From Gymnogyps californianus (taxonomy: Eukaryota > Chordata > Aves > Accipitriformes > Cathartidae): a stretch of DNA of 64,000 nt. The notes under the pieces were generated by a model. It saw nothing but the letters and a program-made list of their open reading frames with translations, had not been told where the DNA came from and did no database searches. Location of the stretch: NCBI RefSeq assembly GCF_018139145.2, contig NC_059471.1, positions 101,000,914 to 101,064,913 on the forward strand, read 5' to 3'. A program made the position numbers and the translations under genes. Below are positions 51,401-63,400 of this stretch, in pieces (the stretch's first letter is position 1; the number at the start of each line of letters is the position of its first letter).

Positions 51401-54400
51401 GTTTAAATCATTTAACTTTGTTGACTGCTTTTAATTAACTTTTCAGTGAGATTTTAAGACATGACAACCTAGACAAACTGCTTTAAAATAGCCAGCTGTC
51501 AGCTGAATCACTGCATCTGTGCTCCCTCCAAGCCTGCTCAGTCTCTCATCAGTCTCTCTTGTCTTGCAGTCAGAGCCACTCAGAGCCTTGCAGTCTCTCT
51601 CAAGTTTGCTTATTTCTATCTATGGAAGCAAAAAACCAGAAGCTCCTAGGCTAATGTAGTATTTCTTCCCCCTTTTAGGTGGCTTGATTAGTTAGTGGAC
51701 TGAACTATACAACACCTTGTGTACTAGAACTGCTATTAAAACACCCATTAAAAAAATGAAAATAACTGTTAATTTGAAGGATATCACTGTTTTAACAAAC
51801 ATACCTCACTTTTGTATCTGTCTCTCTCAATGCTGCACTTGTCCAGTTGCCTGAAAACATCATCCAGTTGCACAGCAATTTCCTCTACCTCACTCTTATT
51901 TTCACCATCAGCACACTTGCTGCATTCAGTTTTCAAGTTCTGCAGGGTACTGCATTGTTCCTTTAGTTTTGCTATTTCTGCTAAGGCCTGTTCATAGAGA
52001 ATGGTCACTTCTGCCAAACTTCTTTCATGAACGTTTTCTTCTTCAAATGAAGAAACTGTCTCAGTTGACTGATGGCACATTTCTTTTTTTACATACTTAT
52101 TATTCATTTCTAAAATCCTCTGTTCCAGTGTTTCTACTTGTTTGGTTAACACTTCACATTTGTTTTGGTACATTTCTTTTTCTTTGTTTAATAATTGCAG
52201 CTGATTTTTCAGTTCATTTCCAAGATCTACAGAAGTCTCAGAAACATCATTAACATTGTGCTGTTTAGTTTCCATCTCTGCTCCGGGAACTTGAATATCT
52301 GTGTCATCTTCCACCTCTTCCTTTTTAACAACTAAGTTTGGGAGCTCTGTCTGTGTCGCTGAGGTCAACTGTTCACTTTTTGATTCTGAAGTAGGTGCAA
52401 TGCAAGGTTCTCCGACATCACAGCTTTCTTTCTGCTTCACCTCTTGATCCAGATTAATACATTCAGTTTTTACTACAGGAACATCAGAATCTGCTGAAGG
52501 CTTTGGAGTACTGCTCTCCTCTAAAATAATGACATCTTCATCATCATCATCATGGTTGTTGAATGTTTTGTCATTTAATCGGGGTGTCTTTAAAGACACA
52601 GGTGTCACGCAACTAGGTGTCTTCCGTTTAAGACTGAGAAGCAAAATATTAAATTGATTATTGTATTGCTCAAATACTGCAAAGTCATTTGTTTCAAACT
52701 ATGTTTAGTGTTTCTATAAGCACTATTAAAAACTACCACTCAATAACTAGAAAGGGATGTTTCCCTGCATAGTATTTGAAGATGTGTAGCCAGAGTAAAT
52801 ACCTTTCCTGTAAAAACAAGTGGCTAACATCCACACACTAAATTATTACCTTCACACATTACTTTGAAACAGACTCAGACTCCATATTTGCGGGAACACC
52901 CCTCCCCCCTGCACCTGTTCCTTAACCAACAGAGGTTAAGGAAAACATACTGCCCAGTGTGGTTAACACAATACAGTCTTTTCCTAAAGAGAGAAACCAC
53001 TAAGCAATTTTCCTTGCCAGTTGTCCTGGTTTCGGCTGGGACAGAGTTAACTTTCTTCTTAGTAGCTGGTACAGTGCTGTGTTTTGGATTTAGTGTGAGA
53101 ATGATGCTGATAACACACTGATGTTTTAGTTGTTGCTAAGTAGCACTTATCTTAAGCCAAGGACTTTTCAGTTTCCCATGCTCTGCCAGCAAGCAGGTGT
53201 GCAAGAAGCTGGGAGGGAGCATAGCCGGGGCAGCTGACCTGAACTAGCCAAAGGGGTATTCCATACCATGGAACGTCATGCCCCGTATATAAACAGGGGG
53301 GAGTTGGCCGGGAGGCGCGGATCGCAGCTCAGGAACTAACTGGGCATCGGTCAGCAGGTGGTGAGCAATTGCATTGTGCATCACTGTTTTTTTTTTTCCT
53401 CCCCCCCCTTCCTTTTTTTTTGTTATATTCCTTTTCATTACTATATTTCATTATTACTATTGTTAGTATTATATTTTACTTTAGTTATTAAACTGTTCTT
53501 ATCTCAACCCATGAGTTTTACTTGTTTTCTTTTCCTCTCCCATCCTTACCCCACTGGGAGGGGGAGGCGGAAATGGCTGTGTGGTGCTTAGTTGCTGACT
53601 GGGGTTAAACCACAACACCAGTGCACAGTATTTTTTGCTGCATTCACTTTTGTACTTCACAAGGTTTCTAGGCACCTTTAATCAACCTGCTGCTTCCTGT
53701 ACTCCCAGCAGCTATCACCTGAATTTCAGCAGCTATCACCTGAAGATGGGACTACACCCAACACCATCATTTTCATTAACAAGTTATTAATTTTAGAGAT
53801 AAGTAGGAACCTACTTTGTAGATGTTCACGAACCTGTTATCAGAATCAGAATGAGGTGAAGATACTGATCTATTTAAAATAAGCAGAGGTCTTTTGACAG
53901 AAGCATTTGATGTTTCTGGTAAAAGTGATCTTGGAACAGCTTCCTTTCCACTCACAGCTGAGAATGTTTTGAATTCTTTACTTGAAGAAACAGGTGTTTT
54001 TAAAAACATTTCATTATTGATCTATAAGATAATATTAGTTAAGAATGAAAAGAAACAGACATTAGTAGATTCTTCAGAATAGGTTTAAGCAGTTCTAACT
54101 ATCTGCCAAAACCTAAAGTTCTGACCGACATCTTACGTATACTACAAGGATCTCCTTGAACCTGGGCTCAGTATTTTGCAGTAAGAAAGGCGAACTAGAC
54201 TCCATGTTGCAAACGCCAGTTTTCTTACTTAATGATCGCACAACCCCTCCCCCCAAACTCTACTCATGCATGTGAAATATTTCCTTCATGTTGGTTTAAG
54301 GCATAAAACATATTAAAAAGCAGCAAGTTCTGTATCATAATTGCAGACTTCTGGCCGATTTCTCAGAGGACTTTGAATGCTGCACACCAGCTGCACACTC

Positions 54401-57400
54401 CTCTCCATGCACAGATTTACTGCTGTCAGAAAGCAGCTTTCTTACAAGTCTTTCTCTAGATACAGCTATTTTAAAGTACTGTGTAGAATCTCAGGCAAGA
54501 GCTTTTCCCAAGCTGTATCTCTGTCTGAAGTCTGACCATCATACACAAAGCATGGGAGAGCCATCTCTGTTAAAGTTGCTCATAATTAATTCAGTTTGTC
54601 TAAAATTAACAATACTTCACTTTTAGAAATTACTTTTGTACTTGGGTAAAAGTAATGACAGAAAAATTAATACAGTTAAGTATATGGGTTAAAACAGCGT
54701 ATGCAAAATCCCTTCTCCAGAAATGGAGTGATCTTAGGTTAGCACTTTACTTTGAAAGCAACTCAAGCTAAATCACACTTAGGAAATTTGATTCTGAGTT
54801 ACAAGCTACACATTCTCATCACTCAACCGGGTTGATTTGCATCTGCATTTAATTTGAATTTGAGTGCCTCCTTGCAAAAGTACAGCTACTACAAGTCTGT
54901 ATATCCCCACCCTCCACCCCAGTTTTAAGGGCATCTTTACTGTCATATCCTCATCACATCTCTCTACAACAAATCCACTTTCAGTAATTAGATGTCATGC
55001 TATAAAAACAGGTATGAGTGACTGACATCTTTTCTAGTACTATTTTGTGAGAGGGCTTTGTCCCTCTCAAACTCTCTCTTAAGTACTACATAGAAAGCAT
55101 TGGTGTATTTTCCATCATCGGACAGCAAAGATGGGGGATTTTTGGTTTACTAATGGTGAGCATAACCTGTACAGCCATCAAAACAAAACAGGATGTTGAA
55201 CCAGTCAGTCGGCCACTAGCTAAACCAAACTAACTCAAAGCCTGGCCAATTCGATCAAACTGCACAGTATTGTTGCCAGCAAGAACAAATCTGCTACCAA
55301 AGTTAGTTTCCTATCAACTTCAAGAGTTACCTGGTGGCTGTACTCTAGTCGCTTCTTCAGTTTTTCCCTGTCTCTGCACAGCAGCAAGAAAAAAATTAAG
55401 AGCTTAGATTCAAAATGTTAATTCATTATAAAACCAAACCAACCTCAAAATCTAAAAGCAAACACAATACTCCTTATCTCAGCTAGATACAATAAAGTTC
55501 TAATGAACATATTCTGGTTTATTGAATGAAAATTTTCTGCGTGAACTTAGAAGCTAGTATAGCTTAAAGTTAGCTTAACTTCAAACAAGTTCTCTCTCAG
55601 ATTAAGATGTTAAAAAATTGAAAAAAAAACCCGCCAAACTCCCACTTCTAGAATGCTAGCCAGCATTAGTTAAAATTACCCAAGTCAGTTTTTTCCATAC
55701 ATTTTAGCTAAGAATCCTCTTATTCTTAAATAAGTGTATTGAGGTATTCAGCTGCTTCAACGTGGACCTTGAAAATAATAGTTACCTAGACAAGGTCTCC
55801 TAACAGCCCTAGTAGCTTGCTTCTCTAACATCCCAAACAATCCTCATACTGCTTACTACTATGAAACAATGCCCCTCTGAGAGCTGTACTTGAACACCAA
55901 TTGCTGCATTGCTCTCCTTAGTAGTTATTAAATGAGAGAGGCCCCTTTCGTTATGACCTTCCTACTTTTGATTTAGGAGGGCAAACAGGTATTAAGTCCA
56001 AGAGAGAAATTTGAATGCAATGCCAACATGCTAGTAACAGAGAAAAGAACAGTGCTATCTATTCACTGCTACGATCAAGTCTTGATTTCAGAGCACTATC
56101 TTCTGGCTGGATATATTCCCAGAAGAGTTGCAATTATATCACAGGTGAGAGAAAAGGGCATTTAGTGTTCACATTCCTTTTCTAGTGTTGAGACACTTGT
56201 AAGAAAGTCTCTAGTACTCACTTTTTCTTGTAAGTTTTCTCATATGTAGGATGTATTAAGTCATCATCTTCTGGTTCTTCTGGCACATTACAATTCCTGA
56301 GTTAAGGGCGGGGGGGGAAGCATGACAGAAAGAGCTTAACATCCATGCTTATAACAGGTGATAAAAGAAGAACTAAAAGCAGTATTTAGATATTCATCGA
56401 AATCTAGTTTTACCGGAACTGTGGGTCAGGGTTCAGTGAGCAGTACCACTTTTCTGGCAAGTGCTCTATTCCATCTGGCAGCTTCCGCCATTTCAGACAT
56501 GCATCACATTGTACCCATGTCTGATCAGGCTGTTTTCTGTAATGGAAAAAATATCAGAACTTTCACATGAAAAGTTCATTTTCATGACTGTGTGTAAAAC
56601 AGTAATAACAGTATGTAAAATTTTTCTATTTAGAAGTGATACTCACTGTATCTCCTCAACTGGCAAAGCTAATGGATATTCTTCATTTTTCTTCGTTTTC
56701 ATTTCATTCCAGTAATCATTAAGCTTTTCTCCTAATGCTGCTATTGTAAGTCTAAAAAGAAAAGTTTTCAAAAGACCACCTTAAATAATCAAATCCTAGC
56801 ACAGAAAGAACCTTTATAAACTACAGTGAAAGAATAAACGTATGAACGACTCTAATATTTCTATTTGCACAACAGTAAGCTTTTTGCTTTTAGAAAACCC
56901 TAGAAATTAGGAATTGTGTGAAGTCATGTTTGTCAGCAAAGAAATTACCGGAAATATGAGTTGGAGCACAAAGACTGAAATCAAGAGTGCTCAATTCAGA
57001 AGGACTGTGAATGTACAGTGCAAACCCTGAAGCTACCTCACCAGTTCAACCTCAATCATAGAAGAAACAAGCACAAAACCACCTCTGTCAATCCAGTACC
57101 TAGCTGTGTATTTGGCTAATATTTCTGTACATCCATTAACTGCAGGTTCATGACTATTCTATGTTGACGTACAACAATACTACACGGAGATTGCAAATGT
57201 ATGATCATTTTAATGTAGTATAAGGTCTACGTGCTGCTAAAAGGAGCACACCAGTCTTACCCTAGGTTAATTTTTAGCTGGATTAGTTTCCTGATCAGCG
57301 CTCATCATGCAGCTCAATGACTACTAGAGCTGGAACACACAGGAGGGAGTGGTGCGGAAGAAGAACAACAAGCCCCACAGGTGAGGTAGAGGTAAGACTG

Positions 57401-60400
57401 CCTCTTGTCAACATGCCGAATTTACGTCAGAGTAAAGTCGCTGGGTAACCAGAGCCTGAAAGTCAGTCCCTCCCTGCTTGGCTTATTCCAACACCTACAT
57501 CACCCTGTCCCTTGAACCAACACAAATGTTTGTGCAGTGAACTAGTCTGACCTAGAGAGTTTTGATCTAGATCACCTCTGAACCCAAGTCATGAATTACT
57601 GTGCCAAAAAAAAAGGAAGTACCACAAGGGCAGAAATGAGCAGCAATGCATGGATGGGATCATGTCTCTTCTGGAGAGTGAAGAAGGGCAGGTCAGCTTA
57701 CACTGATCATGAAATTACAGCATCAGTTTTATGTTTCTGTTCTGGGCTGGAAAGTTACCTTTTGAAAACCTGTAGCACTCTTTGCAGAAAAACCTTTATA
57801 AAAGATCTTTCAAGTGTAGTTTCTCTATGCCCACATTACAAGTGTTTTTAAAAAGAAACAAGTAAAAAGCATTCAGTGCTCACTGTGCCAACCTGTGGGA
57901 ACATAGTGCAAACCTTGGTCAACACAAATGACTATCCTACGGCATTCCTAATTCCTCGCCCTATGCCAAGGGAACTGTTAGTGCCACCGCACAGGAAATG
58001 GTTCAGGGAACATCTGTATTGAAAAAAACTAACACAAGCTATTTTCCAGTTTGACCGATTCCCTGACCTGCTCTACCATGTGTTCTCCTTAACAGCTCTT
58101 CTAGCACAATGGTGGTAGAAACATGAGAACTGCTTAAAGCTGGCAACATCACTGCAAAGAGCAGCACAAACTGTGGGTGCCATTTAAAGATACAGGCAGA
58201 TTGAACTGTAGTGGCTGTAGCAGCTATCAGGCTTGCTGCTCCTCCTCCAAAGGGCTGCTGTTTCAACAGCATGAATGACCAGATTTATCTGGCTATAGCC
58301 CCTCAATTGCTGCAATTAACAGCTCTGTTTATTACAGCACTCTGGTGTGGTTTCTGGGTTATCTTTATATGCAGAGCTGTGTATAAGTCAGCCATTCAGG
58401 AAAGGCACTGTGGATAGTTCAGGTTGCCAGTGGAAGCTGAACCACAACTGGTTGAACGGCAAAACATACAGCTTGAAAAAGGTAATGACTTCTCTGCCAA
58501 AGTTTACGCCACCTCTGCTTGCAAGCCAATACCCTAAATTTCTAAGTCCACACTGAAAGCAAGTGTTAGGGCACACAGAAGGAAAGTGCCTGCTCCTTTA
58601 AGGGCATATGGTCAAAGGAGCCATAAACAAGAACATACAGAGACAAACCTGACTGACAAGGGAGGCAGCGATAAGAACAAACCTGGTCAGTCACACTAAC
58701 TGGTAAGGATATGTGGAGTGTGAGAATGTTTATTTTTTCAGTTGGGAGGATAAGGAAATGGAAGGAGACAAACACAGAGAGTCAGAAAACCTGACCAATT
58801 AGTGTTAAAGACAATAACCAGAAACAAACCTGGTCGGTCACACTAACTGATGGGCTATCAAGAAACTGCAGGCAAACTGGGATTTTGCAACTGATAAGGA
58901 TGCAAACCTGAGGGTCTGGGATGTTTGGAGGGGGTCAGTGGAACTATGCCAACTGATGAGGCAGTGTGCATGGGGAAGGGGGAGCAAGGAGGAACAAGGA
59001 CAGAGGTAGACAGGAAAGGGTATAAAAGGAGCTAGTTGCATGTAAAGCAGGTTCAGTCAGTACAGCTGTCTGGCTGAGCCCTGTGCCTGATCATTGCAAT
59101 CTGTCCTATCTTCTTGTATCTTCTTATTTAACATTTTCTTAACTCCCTACATAATCTCATTCTCTATCCCATGTGTACGTCTATGGCAAGGACTAAGTGC
59201 CAGCTACTGGTGAGTGCTCTGTGTGTGTGTGAATGGATTTGGTGCCAGCTCCTGGAGTCAAGATCAGGTGTGTGGTGTCAGCTACTGGAGCAAGTGAGGG
59301 TCTCAGTTGCCACCCACTGAGGCAGGAACAGCATGTCCCCCAAAAACCAGCTCCTAGGGTGGACCAGCATGAGAGGGGCTTAGTGCTGGCAGCTGGAGCA
59401 GGACTGTGTGTCACAGCCCATGTGCCTGATGCTGGCAGCTGGTGGGGGTACAAGTGTCTGCATCTTCCCCAGTCCCAGTGTCCTGGTGTGCAGGGAGTGT
59501 GCATGTGTGTTTGCTAGCAAACTCCAAACTGGACTCAGCAGTGAATAGGAGGCCCCAGGTCCAGGCAGGGGTATCAGGCAGGCAAGGGTTTGTGCTGGTA
59601 TATGCAGGGGGACCTGCGAATATGGGGTGCCTTTCGTACGACTGTGTGAGTATGCATGTTTGCTAGTGAACATCAAACTGCGCTAGCCAGCGCGTAGGGG
59701 ACCTGTGAAGCAGGTAAGAGGGCCTGGGATCCAGGCAGGGGTACCAGGAGGACAGAGGGGCCGTGGCGGTACTCAGGGGATCCACAAATGTACATGTGCT
59801 TGTGAACCTAGAGTGTCATGTGTGCGCCTTCACTAGTGAGCTTCTATCTCTACCAGCTGAAGAGGAGGAAGGGGACTTGGCTGTTTATGTTTTATGTGAG
59901 TCCTATACGTAGGTGCACCTTGTCTGTGGCAGTCTGTGTAACCAGCCACGTCAGTGTCTTCTGTGTGTGTGCCCCTGGGACATGTGCTCAGCTTTGCTAC
60001 TGGCTGAACCTGCAAACAGGAAAGTGGCAGTCATGTCCCTCAGCCTGAGCAGAAACCCTGGGTCCCCAGGCTGGGATCCAGTGGCTGGGCAGGAGGGCGT
60101 CCTGGGACAGAGCTGCTGGAGGAGGTGGCCACTCCTAATACCCCTTAACATGAAGCAGCACAGAAAACAGCCTTGTCATCATGAAAGGAAAGAAAGTAAT
60201 ACAGAGTGGAACAATTCTCAAGGTTTGTATTCAGGAAGTTTTCCCTGGAGAGTTTTTACACCTCAACCTGAAAACTGCTTAGGTAACTCATCCCCTCTAG
60301 CTTTTCCACCCCACATACCTCCTTCCACAATGCCAGCACAACTGATTCACAGCAGAGCAGTGTAAACAGACTAGGAATTTCACCTGGCTTAAAAACAATT

Positions 60401-63400
60401 ATCATCTCTGAAAATTTTAAGTCAGACCAGATTCCAAATCTAGTTCACAGTTTAACTATAGCAAATATCACACTAGATACTGACTGATGGGATGGATGCA
60501 GATATGCAAAAAAGTGGCAACCCTGAGTTAGAAATAAAAACTGAAACAAAGCAGTGTCCCAAATCGCTGCTGCCTTCAGGATGTCAGGTATTTTAAATGC
60601 TCCATCAGGTAGCAGAGGATTTGAGGGCATTCAAGTCCACTCTTTGGATATTTTTTGGAAAAGCTTAGGAAAGAAACTGAAAAGAAGGGCTCAAAAAAGA
60701 CCAAACAAAAATTGTTATGAAAAAAGTTAAGTGTGGGATTCATGTATCACAATTTTAGTCATGCACCATACAAATATCCACATCTCAGCGAGTTATTCTG
60801 TGCTCATTTTACAATCAGTGAGGGGCAGAATTGCAACCAAGCTCTTTCAGGGCACTTGCTTTAAAATGATGTGTATGATACTCTAGACTTCACTGACTGC
60901 ACAACGAATGCAGTATGACCAGTGTAGATGTAAACATCCCACCCCTACTGTTCAGAACAGTCATGCAGTTTAATGATGGAACATAAGCTTTTTTTCTTAC
61001 TTAGAAAAGAAGAATCCTTTATCATCAAGAATTTCACAATGAACAACACTATTCAACAGAAAGTGTACATAAAAATACGTATTTACCTGTATTCATTTGT
61101 GTAGTCAAAATCTTGTTTGTTATGAGTTGGTTTTAGGAAGTTGCATTCAATAATCCCAACTACACCAACACCCATGTTGTTTGCCTGTAAGAAATCAAGA
61201 TCTATCAGGAAAAACAACATATATTCTATGCTAATACTGCAAGAGTTTGTCAGAGGTAGTTATAAGCTATATATACACTAGGTAAATTTTCTGGCTTACA
61301 ACTCCTCTCCAAAAAGAAACTCTCGACACAAACCCCCTAAAAAAAAAAATCCTGTTCCACCCCTCTTTTTGTCCTGAAAGATATGCTCAGGCTCATATTT
61401 TGTGTATCAAGCTTAGTTTCAAAAACAAACATTAAAAGAACTGCATACAGTTTAATACAATTTTTAACTGCTGCACAAACTAAAAAACACAGTTTTATAA
61501 AGGATACATCAATATCCTAGTTTCCATCTGTGTTTTTTTTAAATGAGTGTTTGAGTGAAAATTATTTCTAAAGACTTTAAAATATTTTTGAGCTTTAACT
61601 TCTTACCTTTAACTGACAGCCAACTCTTTCATAAGCTTTGATGAGTCTGTTTTTATGGTACATCATTATTCCATAATGATCTTTGTTTTTGCAGTTAAAT
61701 CCAAAAGTAATTCTTACTGTTTTAGCCTTTTACCAGATATTAAGGAAAAGTCTGGTTAATCTCATGTAACACAAAAATATAGTTACTCTAAGTGTTCATT
61801 CTAAACTTGGTCCTGGAACTTTCTTTTTTTATATTGAGATAATTCCTTCAGTATGTCTTTACAAAAAAAAAAAAATTTAAAAAATTTAAAAAAAATCACG
61901 AATGGAACTGCAACATACCCAGCAGAATCCAGACAGCTTACATAAAAAGTCGCATCATTAAATTCAGTGTGCAATGATGTAAATATTAGCAAAGGATACA
62001 TTCAAAAATTTTGGCCTATATATATCACGTTCAATGAAGGCAAGGCTTTTGGAAACCAGCTGTGTTTTCACTTTTTGTCCTCGCAGAATGATCTGCATTG
62101 TTGGCTTCAGGTACAAAATACTGCAATAAGCCTACAAAACATACAGCTATTAAAATAACATCCTGTTACTAAAAAAAAATCCCAAAACCTCAAAATACGA
62201 ATATTTTACAATACACATTATGTTTAGGAAGACAAACTCAATTAAATTTTATGAAATGTGTTTTTTTCCAACTTGAATCCAGAAAAATAGGAAATGCAAG
62301 TGTGCATAACAACCATACATATATCACAAATTAAATGAATATCAATTAAAGGACAACTTTTATGAATATGAAAAGTTAATCAGTCATCTGAAGATGCAGT
62401 TTTACCACTAAGAGCTCTCAAACACACAAGCCTCTCTTTTCTTATCCCCTATTGATAACTTAAAAATTCTACTAAAAACTTTAAAATAACAAACAAAAGC
62501 AAGTGTGTTAACTTTGTTCCAAACGACTGCATATTTTCATAGCTTGATAATAGCTATGCAATCTTCTTATAAACGTGTAGATCTATGAATTTTAATTTGC
62601 ATTTCATTTATCATTATATTTACAACTTCTAATAATTGAAGTGGCTATAGGACTTCAGCGAGTCTTAGAATAATTTAAGGTTTTAGTTCAACTGGAGTAA
62701 TACTTCTGAATATTATCCACGAGAAGTGCCCAGAACATCTAGTAATTCCAGATGCACTTTCTTACAAAAAGAAGCCTTCAAAGCTTATGAATCAATAGTG
62801 GAGATAATGGTTGTATCAATTAGCCTACAGAAAAGCCTTGTCCCTGTCTGCATGCATGTATTCAAACAACGGAGCTGCTTCCCAATTCCTTTACCTCTTT
62901 CTGAAACCTAGAAATGACACTTTGTTTTAAAAGATCCACATGGGCATAGCATCAGTGCTATGTGCATGTATACATGCACTACAATGGAACGTTCACTCTG
63001 CTAACAACCAGACCCCCCCCAATTTAATTTCTGAAGCTACTGATTGCATTTCCTTCTTGCTCCTTAGTGGATAACGATGGCTACATTTAACAGCAAAAGT
63101 TAGCTGCAAGACTACATAAACACCAGTAATTTTCTTCTAAATAAACAGCAAATGTTTACACAAGTTCATAAATACATTCCACCTTCAATTTTCAAAATTA
63201 ATGTTGACATATTGCCCGAACATTTAAATTCTGACATTTGTCTTCCCCCCTAATCAACACTTACTGTAGCATAGTACATTATATTAAAACAAAAACATAT
63301 ACCCTCCAGCTTCCAAAAATAAACAAACAAATTTTAAAAAATGTTATACATACTCGTAGTGAGTAGTCACTTTCTGGAACAATCTGGTCCAGTCTCTCTT

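Larger units (their letters stand above)
56752..61086 (-). other. Large MORC3 intron
   Basis: A 4.3-kb intron holding element E. The flanks (56752-58563, 60151-61086) show no exon. A faint CR1-tail-like phrase (GATCTAGATCACCTCTGAA) occurs near 57564-57582. Confidence 0.75.

Noticed and set aside
58564..60365. Overlapping frames up to 150 codons on both strands
   Set aside because: Products of the GT-rich repeats in element E and flank; no protein family.
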